Positions 8,206 through 14,400 of a stretch of DNA of 14,400 bases are shown here, piece by piece (position 1 is the stretch's first letter; the number at the start of each line of letters is the position of its first letter). Location: contig GG745400.1 in the NCBI GenBank assembly GCA_000151295.1, positions 4,536-18,935 on the forward strand, given 5' to 3'. Both the position numbers and the translations under genes were made by a program. The notes beneath the pieces are model-generated. The model did no database searches, was not told the DNA's origin, and was given only the letters and a program-made list of their open reading frames with translations. Source of the stretch: Allomyces macrogynus ATCC 38327. Lineage: Eukaryota; Blastocladiomycota; Blastocladiomycetes; Blastocladiales; Blastocladiaceae.

Positions 8206-8542
8206 ATCTCAAGTCGCAGAAAATGGTTTGAGTATCCTTGAGAGCCAAAATCTGTTCTCTGTCACAATCGCGTGCTCCGCTGTGCCCAGGTATCGTTGCT
8301 CGTGTTCTCCGCGGGATGGCGAATCCGCGACCGGCGATCCCGCCGGCTCTCATGTCCATGGCAGGTGTCGCAGTGATCTGCACCAAGGTCGTCGTGCTGT
8401 CGACCCGGCCAGACAGTACGGGCACAGGACATGCCCGATCCCGCTCTCCAGTGCGGAGATGGCCGTGCTTGCTTATGATGGCGAGCTGCGCACGAGGCAG
8501 CTGCCGGCGCCGACCGCGTTGGGAAGCCGGCCTGTCCGTTAA
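8111..8542 (+). CDS. Hypothetical ORF, 143 aa, opposite the ankyrin-like fragment
   Basis: This frame crosses the lowest-G+C patch of the block (about 8205-8280) without a stop, which is a little more informative than openness elsewhere. Residue use is varied, and residues 33-58 have ordinary soluble-protein character. It starts at a GTG and ends in TAA at 8540-8542. No domain is recognised, and it competes with minus-strand frames at 7852-8205, 8135-8425 and 8262-8699. Confidence 0.2.
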   Translation: MRPVSAPFSLRIASDTGEFQGCPFARRKALSTSQVAENGLSILESQNLFSVTIACSAVPRYRCSCSPRDGESATGDPAGSHVHGRCRSDLHQGRRAVDPARQYGHRTCPIPLSSAEMAVLAYDGELRTRQLPAPTALGSRPVR

Positions 8543-8799
8543 TGGTACTGCTGTGAGTGCTATTTATTCCAGCGAGCCGACCTGGCTGGCGGGGAGCAAC
8601 GTGCGAGACGCGTTGTTCTGGCGGCGCGAGGCACTTTTTGCACAGGGAACAGCAAGTCACCCCCGACGCTCTCCATCTGGGTCCCCTCCGCCCCGACATC
8701 TGGGTCGCCTCCGCCCCACGCGTTCAGGAGGGCAGGCACCAGCTGTGTTTCGCGGCCTCTCTCGCGATCGCCTGCACCAGCAAACGTGACTAGGTCAAG

Positions 8800-9568
8800 G
8801 AGTATGGCAGCCCACGGGTTATGTCGCTCATGCCAGTGAGCCGACCGTCAATACGGTACCTACGTCCAACCGCCCGTGTGCGATGCGTACGCGACACGCG
8901 AACGATTTTCTGGTCACGGCGATGTATGTGCTTGGCTCTCGAGCGCGGGCTCACCTCAATCAGGCCCGTGATGTCGTCCGCTCCAACCAGCCTCTGCCTG
9001 CAGGCTGATGACCGTGCGGTCAGCTGGTGCGAGAGGATCACGACGATCGTGGGCCCGCGATATGGCAGATACGGAACTCAACGTGTCCGCGCTCCCTTTT
9101 TGATGACCATGGTCCAACGAGCGAGTATATCGCGGTCGGCTGGTGGTGTTTTGTTGGTCCGAGACGCAGGCCATGGTCCATGGTATACCCTGCATCACTC
9201 CCACGTTCCGCGAGCACGCACGTGGGCCGCGCGTCTTGCCTCAGTGACGACGACAGCGACGACGACGCTGACGGATCGTCGCGTGCGGCACCGCATGATG
9301 GCCCCAAGGTCGTGGTCATTGCTGTCGCGCTGCGTTTGACCTGATGCTGCCGTCGCCGGTTCCCGCGCGCATTTCCACGACTTGCCGCACGACGCTTGCA
9401 CTTCGAACCGCTCCGAGCCACAGCCCGTTCTCACGCGCACGTACTGGAAACGTATGTGCCCTTGCGCGTCGCAACGTGATGCAATCGCCGAGTCGCCCGC
9501 GTGCTTGCGCTCGAATGTCAAGGCGATTCACGTGGACGGGGCGACAATGACGGCGGGGTTGTGGATCT
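8800..9568. other. No supported gene; inverted CCATGGTCCA pair
   Basis: Short overlapping frames on both strands carry nothing recognisable. CCATGGTCCA occurs twice, at about 9106 and 9172, near a third partial CCATGG, and a GAC/CGA-type simple repeat lies around 9247-9268. I see nothing else to support. Confidence 0.4.
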
Positions 9569-10138
9569 TCACACCGGGATGCGAATGTGCGTGCGGCTCG
9601 TCGTTGTCCTGGATGCGTCGCTGGCCGTTTCGCGTGACTTGCACCGGGGCGGCACGGTGCGCCCGTCAACTACGCACACCACGAGTTTACGTTCATGCGC
9701 ATCGCCGCAGGCGATGTGCACCAAGCTGCTCGTCTCGCCGACGAGGACCTTTGCCGCGCATGGCCCTGCCTCGCTCGCTCTCCTCGCGTCGCGTCGACCT
9801 CGGGTCGCTTGCGATACGTCCTGGCCACAACCAACCCGGACACCGCGCGCGCACCTGTCGGGCAAATGAGCCGCTGCGTCTTGTCCGGGTGCTGTCGTGC
9901 ACCGTCCCGCAGCACGCATGGCGTGCGCTACATGACGCTCGAACCGGAGCGCGGCGGGACCATGCTCAGTATGAACGGCATGCACCAGCACGACATGTTC
10001 CGGGAGCCACCTTAAAAGTGTGTTGCTGCCGCACGGCACTGTGCTGTACATGGTGTCGTCCACTAAATCAGCCCGCCGCCATTCCTCGTCGCCGACCAGC
10101 CGGGCGCGTTGTCGTCGCGGTCTCGATCTCGCGCTCAT
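9569..10138 (-). CDS. Hypothetical ORF, 189 aa
   Basis: The frame is open for 189 codons. Its C-terminal third (residues 135-175) has varied composition with a beta-like hydrophobic alternation. The plus strand is open over the same bases in a frame that ends in TAA at 10013-10015 (nominal start 9695, open upstream to about 9644); that frame is at least as protein-like, with a Met-rich end. I cannot choose the strand. The first part of this minus ORF overlaps repeat copy B. No family is recognised. Confidence 0.15.
   Translation of the reverse strand: MSARSRPRRQRARLVGDEEWRRADLVDDTMYSTVPCGSNTLLRWLPEHVVLVHAVHTEHGPAALRFERHVAHAMRAAGRCTTAPGQDAAAHLPDRCARGVRVGCGQDVSQATRGRRDARRASEAGPCAAKVLVGETSSLVHIACGDAHERKLVVCVVDGRTVPPRCKSRETASDASRTTTSRTHIRIPV
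9695..10015 (+). CDS. Hypothetical ORF, at least 106 aa
   Basis: G or C sits in most third codon positions, and the frame uses Asp, Glu, His, Met and aromatic residues in addition to Arg and Ala. It stays open upstream of the nominal ATG for about 17 more codons, so the true beginning could lie earlier or in another phase. The last 30 residues hold several Met and His residues (GMHQHDMF near the end). It is antisense to the 9569-10138 frame. No domain is recognised. Confidence 0.22.
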   Translation: MRIAAGDVHQAARLADEDLCRAWPCLARSPRVASTSGRLRYVLATTNPDTARAPVGQMSRCVLSGCCRAPSRSTHGVRYMTLEPERGGTMLSMNGMHQHDMFREPP

Positions 10139-10243
10139 CCTGACTGCAGTGGCCCGCGCCTGCTATCCGTCTGCGCCGATTTGCACCATTGGAACCTTTG
10201 CCGTGGGGTTGCGGTGTGCCGTGTGGAGCGGGACGGCGCGTCT
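10026..10243 (+). repeat. Diverged repeat, copy B
   Basis: This is the partner of 7467-7640. Anchors in order are GGTGTCG at 10052, TCAGCCCG at 10068, GTCGCGG at 10114, TCTCGCGCTC at 10126, GTCTGC at 10169 and GGGACGG at 10229. Copy B is longer, with an extra insert of roughly 17 bases after 10080 and smaller ones near 10216-10222. Starts are separated by about 2.56 kb. No obvious third copy was found by eye at the same spacing on either side. Confidence 0.6.
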
Positions 10244-10663
10244 TCGGCGGCACGGGAACTCATTGCCGCCGTGTCGCTCACGCCGACCGTCACCATCCCC
10301 ACGCTCGCTCGCATTCTCGCTTCCTCAAGGGTGCGGATGTACGGTCCCTTTCTCGGCGTGTTAATTGTTCGGCCGCGCCCTCTCCATACGACTGGGCACG
10401 CAGCAGCGTGGTGTACGATTTGTGCGCGCGCACTCGCCGATTTGTACCTCGCTCAAGCCGACTACTGCGCCGTACTGCAGCGATTAGACGCAACATCGGC
10501 AAATGCTGTCGGGCTCGTTTATTTCGCCAGCCACGACGTGTGCATGCAGGCGCTGCGACTCCCGAGACGGTGCTGCGGTGGGGCTGCACTCCAGCCGACG
10601 CCAGCGGACTTTTTTCCGGTCCCCATTTCCACCGTGACGAACGGGATTTGCGGGCTCGAATGA
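10109..10663 (+). CDS. Hypothetical ORF, 184 aa
   Basis: From about residue 30 to 155 this frame is among the best in the block: G/C-rich third positions, a Thr/Pro stretch, an AWCTIC motif with a C-x2-C spacing (residues about 101-105), and a helical-looking segment rich in Ala, Leu, Asp and Tyr. It ends in TGA at 10661-10663. The next phase (10189-10734) reads better after about 10560, which suggests a shift near there if the region is coding. A minus-strand frame at 10290-10745 is also open. No family is recognised. Confidence 0.25.
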   Translation: MSSRSRSRAHPDCSGPRLLSVCADLHHWNLCRGVAVCRVERDGASSAARELIAAVSLTPTVTIPTLARILASSRVRMYGPFLGVLIVRPRPLHTTGHAAAWCTICARALADLYLAQADYCAVLQRLDATSANAVGLVYFASHDVCMQALRLPRRCCGGAALQPTPADFFPVPISTVTNGICGLE

Positions 10664-10847
10664 GCGGCACCATGTCGTTGTCTCGCGCTCCCCCGCCGCC
10701 CTGCTGCCCGAGGCCTGTCGGTTGTGTTTGTTGATCCGGGTCCACTTCGTCGGCTTGAGCTGCAGGTCATTTCTGTGAGCCTCGGGCAGCAGCACTTCAT
10801 CTCGCGGGTCCAAGACGTCACCGATTCCCAGCGTCCTTCCACTTCAT

Positions 10848-11750
10848 TTGACTGGTGATCGGACGCGTCTCTCGCAGGGCACCTCGACAACACTTCTACG
10901 CGCATTTGAACGGTCCTGCGCACTTTGCCAACGCGGCGCGGCCACGCGGGCTCTGCGCCTCGCCGGCCCTCCTGCGGCGCCGCTCGTAGCGGCTGGCTGT
11001 TCTCGTAGCGGCGCGTCTTCAGCGCCGGTACCGCGTCAAGGAGGTCGTGGACATGGTCGCGGCCGGCATCATGACAACAAGCGGGCGCACCGACGCTGGT
11101 CGCGGCCATTTGACGCAGCGTCAACTCGTCTGGAGCGCTTTCACGAGCCTGCGACGGCGGTCACGACCGCCGACGGGGGATCCATCGCCACACCAACACC
11201 GGCCAGCATGACGCGCGCGAGAGCATGTTGCGACGAGGACTGCACTTGCCCTGACGCACTGGCCCCGCTGCCGCGACCGCATGCGTCTACAGCGAGACCG
11301 ACCTCGGCGCGGAGCTCGTCAAGTGCCTCAAGCTGCACGCGAATCGCGCGGGTCGTGCATGCCGAGGCGCGCTCCGCCGCCCGCCCGGCACGGCAGGCCA
11401 TTTACCGACGGCAAGTTCGAGTCGGATACCGCGGCCACGCCCTCCACACGCGGCGAAATTGCGTTCGTGGTCCGGACCACGCCCGCGGAACGCACGGCAC
11501 CGACTCGTCGATTGCGCTCGACCGCGCGCGCGCCTCGGCCACTCCAACGTTGACCGCTCACGCGCACCGATGTGTTATGCCACCTGGGACGCCCAGATCG
11601 AGCGCAAGGAACCGCACCGCCGTGACCTGGGACGGGGTCAGACTTGCTCAAGGCGCTGCAAGCACGCGCAGTTGCTCCCGCACGTGGACGATTTTGAGAC
11701 GGCGGTGGTGCATGACTGCGACCAGTATGCACGGCGCGCAACTGAAGTGA
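10848..11750 (+). CDS. Open frame of 300 aa, probably composite
   Basis: The frame is open for 300 codons, but its quality varies. Around 11,160-11,260 it includes a cysteine-rich CCDEDCTC string, while a different phase looks better at about 11,010-11,150 and another at about 11,280-11,350. This switching suggests either chance openness or a coding region broken by several indels. Minus-strand frames at 10519-11124 and 11141-11401 are similarly good over the same bases. I do not assign a function or a strand with any confidence. Confidence 0.15.
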   Translation: MTGDRTRLSQGTSTTLLRAFERSCALCQRGAATRALRLAGPPAAPLVAAGCSRSGASSAPVPRQGGRGHGRGRHHDNKRAHRRWSRPFDAASTRLERFHEPATAVTTADGGSIATPTPASMTRARACCDEDCTCPDALAPLPRPHASTARPTSARSSSSASSCTRIARVVHAEARSAARPARQAIYRRQVRVGYRGHALHTRRNCVRGPDHARGTHGTDSSIALDRARASATPTLTAHAHRCVMPPGTPRSSARNRTAVTWDGVRLAQGAASTRSCSRTWTILRRRWCMTATSMHGAQLK

Positions 11751-12176
11751 TTCTCGCGGTCGGTCGTGCTCGTAACGATCGTGCACCTCGGCGTCCGACG
11801 CCGGAAGGGTTGGTCTGGCCGACCAAACACTCGGCATCCATGAACGATGATGGGAAGAGCACGACAGAGCTGGTGCGGGTACGGCTGGACGGCGCCACGA
11901 CGTCCACGGCCCTGACCTGCAACGAGGACGTCGTGCCGCCGCGAGACGCGTTTTGGGGATCACGACTGGCCCGACCGGCGGTGCGGCCTCCTCGACCAGC
12001 AGCACCACGACCAGCACCATGAACCGCACTTGCCGCAACAGTATCGGCAAGACGCGCAAGCACGCTGCAAAAGAGAACCAGCGACCACGACGATTGGGCA
12101 CCTCGACGACCCGCGGCCTGCTCGTGCCGGCTTGCCGCATGCCAGCCTTCATGAACGACCACGGCACGCTCACCAC
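11328..12176 (-). CDS. Open frame of 282 aa with hydrophobic N-terminal third
   Basis: Residues about 33-72 contain a long Leu/Val-rich run that could cross a membrane, followed by a Pro-rich stretch. After about residue 85 the frame turns Arg/Ser/Pro-rich, and the adjacent minus phase (11638-12369) reads better. It lies opposite the more convincing plus-strand stretch at 11459-12022, whose antisense would produce just such a hydrophobic frame. I think it is more likely a shadow than a gene. Confidence 0.12.
   Translation of the reverse strand: MVSVPWSFMKAGMRQAGTSRPRVVEVPNRRGRWFSFAACLRVLPILLRQVRFMVLVVVLLVEEAAPPVGPVVIPKTRLAAARRPRCRSGPWTSWRRPAVPAPALSCSSHHRSWMPSVWSARPTLPASDAEVHDRYEHDRPRESLQLRAVHTGRSHAPPPSQNRPRAGATARACSALSKSDPVPGHGGAVPCARSGRPRWHNTSVRVSGQRWSGRGARAVERNRRVGAVRSAGVVRTTNAISPRVEGVAAVSDSNLPSVNGLPCRAGGGARLGMHDPRDSRAA
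11459..12022 (+). CDS. Best plus-strand coding-like stretch, 187 aa
   Basis: Between about residues 75 and 165 (roughly 11,680-11,955) this frame has balanced acidic and basic residues, His, Asn, Trp and Met, and G/C-rich third positions; it is the segment of the block I would trust most. Residues 42-55 (CYATWDAQIERKE) are also good. After about 11,955 the quality passes to the next plus phase (11953-12261), which ends in TAG at 12259-12261. If real, this is a gene fragment broken by indels, with parts of one product possibly spread over 11,000-12,260. No domain is recognised. Confidence 0.3.
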   Translation: MRSWSGPRPRNARHRLVDCARPRARLGHSNVDRSRAPMCYATWDAQIERKEPHRRDLGRGQTCSRRCKHAQLLPHVDDFETAVVHDCDQYARRATEVILAVGRARNDRAPRRPTPEGLVWPTKHSASMNDDGKSTTELVRVRLDGATTSTALTCNEDVVPPRDAFWGSRLARPAVRPPRPAAPRPAP

Positions 12177-12261
12177 GACCCGACCAATTGGCCATCAGCC
12201 AATGTTCACCAGCGTTGTGCGGGACTCGACCACGTCGCCCGCAAATCACGCACGGCGGTAG

Positions 12262-12708
12262 GTGCCCGCCAACGCTCGCCCGCCAAACCCGCGCTCCCGA
12301 TCGACGCGGCTGCACATGGATTGGATGGGATGGATTCTCGGCAACAACAGCAATGATGATGATGCTCACTCTCGCTCACGTCCACTCGACGCCGTCGCTT
12401 TTCATTCCTCAGGACTCGCTCGCGCCGACGCCGCCATGGTTTCAAGCTGCGTGTTTGCGACGGCGGCCAGCTCTACGCTCGACCAGGCCAATGTCAAGCG
12501 CCAGCGCAAACGGCACGGTCGGCATTGTGTCGGTCACGTCCTGCGCGGACCCGCCAGCGCCCACGGCATCGGACCCGACCTCATGACGGCTCGCTCTCGC
12601 GGCGTACGGCCAGAGATTCCCGCACGGCCGGCGTTCAGCGTTTGTCGCTCACCGATCTGTGCCGTCCGGGTCGCCGAATCCGTCGAATCGTGCATGGCTA
12701 ATAAGTGA
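12262..12708 (+). CDS. Hypothetical ORF, 148 aa, weak
   Basis: The frame includes an AAT-GAT microsatellite-like run near 12,350-12,362 encoding Asn/Asp residues. Around 12,439-12,475 a different plus phase reads better (a GFKLRVCDGGQLY stretch), and after about 12,510 another phase does. The frequent change of best phase is the same pattern as upstream. The product is unknown. Confidence 0.15.
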   Translation: MPANARPPNPRSRSTRLHMDWMGWILGNNSNDDDAHSRSRPLDAVAFHSSGLARADAAMVSSCVFATAASSTLDQANVKRQRKRHGRHCVGHVLRGPASAHGIGPDLMTARSRGVRPEIPARPAFSVCRSPICAVRVAESVESCMANK

Positions 12709-13140
12709 CACCGACCAGCGCAACGAACAGATGTGCGTGCAGTCGCGGGGACGCACTATGCAACGCACTCTGAGCGGCGTAGCCGGGACTCTACGGTGCC
12801 CGACGTCTGCATACCGCACTACGTCGCCGCTCATGTGCGCACCCACGCCGTTGCAGCTTGCCTGGACGACGGGAACGGCGACAACGGCGCCGTTCGGCCC
12901 TTTGCTCGACTTTGCCCCGCTTACCACCAACACGCGACGCTGTATAATGGCCACGAGTTCGTGGCCGCTGTAGCGCTGCCTGCACTCGGACAACGATGCA
13001 ATTCGCTCGTGCCGACGATACAATTGGCTCGTGCCGACGATGCCACTGCGGCAGCCGGGAATGCGGCCCAACACGATGCGCTCGCAGCCAGTCGTGGTGG
13101 TGATTATGCCGCTGTCCAGTTCGCGCGACTCGCTCAACAA
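12649..13140 (-). CDS. Hypothetical ORF, 163 aa, minus strand
   Basis: This minus-strand frame is the best competitor to a plus-strand reading. It has varied residue use, alternating hydrophobic segments (for example around residues 63-75 and 86-95), few Pro/Arg runs and G/C-rich third positions, ending in TGA at 12649-12651. A plus frame at 12733-13314 (193 codons) is also open and protein-like up to about 13,130. One strand must be the shadow of the other. No domain is recognised. Confidence 0.22.
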   Translation of the reverse strand: MLSESRELDSGIITTTTGCERIVLGRIPGCRSGIVGTSQLYRRHERIASLSECRQRYSGHELVAIIQRRVLVVSGAKSSKGPNGAVVAVPVVQASCNGVGAHMSGDVVRYADVGHRRVPATPLRVRCIVRPRDCTHICSLRWSVSLISHARFDGFGDPDGTDR

Positions 13141-13510
13141 CGACGCGGAGCGTCGTGGACGGCAAGATCCTCGAGTCGACGTTTACCTCCGTGCTGCTGC
13201 AGACGATGGGCACCGAATCGCTCGTCTCGTCCACGGAATCGTTTGCCGGGTGTGGCTCGGGCTCGCCCGTTTTCCTCGCTGCGCTGCCTTCTGTCGCCGG
13301 CGGTGCGTCGCTGACCGTGACGACGAACTCGACCGCCGTCGACTCGTGCACGAACTCGCCGGCGAATCAGACGCTCCGTCCTCGCCGAGTACCGTAACGC
13401 CCAGCCGCATGCCGTGCGTGCGCGACGTGGCGTTCGAGTGTGATCGCTGCGGGACCAACTACCGTGCCAATGTCATGCAGCCTCACTACGCGTTCCCGTC
13501 TCTCTTTTAG
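13031..13510 (+). CDS. Hypothetical ORF, 159 aa, with C-x2-C near its end
   Basis: The ends of this frame look coding, and the middle does not. Residues 133-153 carry C137-x2-C140 and H152, a possible half of a metal-binding site, just before a TAG at 13508-13510. Over about 13,155-13,360 a different plus phase (13155-13397, 80 codons) is clearly better, Ser/Thr/Gly-rich and without Arg runs. This would fit one gene with two compensating shifts near 13,145 and 13,365. The minus strand (12791-13351) is open too. No family is recognised. Confidence 0.22.
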   Translation: MPTMPLRQPGMRPNTMRSQPVVVVIMPLSSSRDSLNNDAERRGRQDPRVDVYLRAAADDGHRIARLVHGIVCRVWLGLARFPRCAAFCRRRCVADRDDELDRRRLVHELAGESDAPSSPSTVTPSRMPCVRDVAFECDRCGTNYRANVMQPHYAFPSLF

Positions 13511-14400
13511 CACGCAAGGAATGGAGGTTTACCGACCGCGGCCGTGCGGTCTGCCGTCGCACCAGTGATCCATCCTCACGTCGTTGTCCAAGCGCGACGC
13601 CGATTACCACCGCTGTGCGAGCTCATGTCTTGGCCGTGCTCCATGGCCGCGTCGATTGCCAATGACCGGATGGGCCTGCTCCGCACCCAGGCACATGGTG
13701 GTGGTCCCTGTCGCGCGCGCTGGCAACACAGCTGCGGCATACCGGAGGCTGTGGTGACCCCGTCGTTGCCGCAGACAGTTGATATGCGCAAGCGCATCGC
13801 GCACGGTCGATTGCGCGCGCTCCTGCGACGCCGTGCCGCGCACGTCTTCCCGCGACGTGTCTCGGTTGCACGCGCGGGTTGTGACGTACCAGGCCATGTG
13901 CCTGCACCCGCACTTGGGCACGAGCGGCGCCGGCAACTCTGGCACCTCAAGACACCGTTTATTGATCATGGTCCTGTCTCGGCGGCGTGACGTCATGCGC
14001 GCCACTGCCCCGAGCACTCCCGCCGCAGGTTGCTATTGTCGTGTGCACCCCGACGATTCTGCTCGCGAGTCGCGCGCACGGAGGTTACCATCACGCACTG
14101 TTCGCGCTCGGCCTGTGTATGTCTATCGTGCCCGCGCTACAGTGTCTTTTCACGCCGTCGCTTTGGTTCATATCTCGATATCCGCCGTCTCGATGAATGA
14201 CTTCGCTCAACTGACGCGATCATATTGCTTTTTTATCAGGCTCGGACGCTCACATGCTCGCACTGGAAAGGCGGCGCGGCGTGCTCACGACCACGGGCCA
14301 TGCTCGGGTGTGAGGGGATTGTTGCCGAGCACCTACACTCGGTTTGATTACAGCTCCACGCCTTCGGCGTTATTCATCTGCAGCTGTTTGTGATTCAACA
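13511..14400. other. No supported gene
   Basis: Open frames overlap on both strands (13544-13990 and 13779-14393 plus; 13576-13950, 13604-14017 and 13623-13913 minus). All are Arg/Ala/Pro/Ser-rich and carry nothing I recognise. G+C falls gradually after about 14,140, which may mark the approach of the right edge of the GC-rich block. Confidence 0.45.

Noticed and set aside
9100..9185. CCATGGTCCA repeated pair as a protein-binding operator
   Set aside because: The decamer is mostly a short palindrome, spacing is irregular relative to any gene, and no supported gene lies nearby.
1..14400. CRISPR array, rRNA operon, tRNA genes, IS elements, hallmark giant-virus genes (capsid, polymerase, packaging ATPase)
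   Set aside because: No regularly spaced repeats, no conserved RNA core strings, no transposase motifs and no polymerase or ATPase signature strings were seen in any frame.

Overview
The window has two unlike parts and no gene that I can assign to a known family. Bases 1 to about 1,600 have mixed composition (AT-rich at the start, about half G+C later). They hold short tandem duplications, an A10 tract, two open frames on the minus strand with a protein-like look, possible splice sites around one of them, a TATA-like octamer and a hairpin. This looks like eukaryotic nuclear DNA, perhaps from an animal or protist. I see no bacterial operon layout, no clear ribosome binding site and no tRNA, rRNA, CRISPR or IS signal.

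From about 1,620 to 14,400 the sequence is strongly G+C-rich and CpG-rich, most extremely around 2,200-2,800, with a local dip to ordinary G+C at about 8,205-8,280. Open frames overlap on both strands throughout, the longest about 337 codons. At two-thirds G+C or more, chance alone should give longest open frames of roughly 260-300 codons in six frames of this length (my rough estimate from stop-codon frequency), so ORF length is not evidence of coding here. Many local stretches do read like protein, but the best-looking frame changes every 50-300 bases and the antisense often looks equally good. Three explanations fit: non-coding GC-rich DNA, old coding DNA broken by many small indels, or real genes read with an indel-prone method.

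The strongest unexplained structure is a pair of diverged copies in the same orientation, at about 7,467-7,640 and 10,026-10,243. By hand the best 66-base part matches at about three quarters of positions, with gaps. This suggests the block was partly built by duplication followed by decay. A short ankyrin-like motif of a kind common in amoebal giant viruses, together with the composition, makes a decayed insert from a GC-rich large DNA virus one possibility, but this is weak and no hallmark viral gene was recognised. The ORFs listed below are the best candidates, given with low confidence so that they can be searched; I cannot say that they work together in any pathway.
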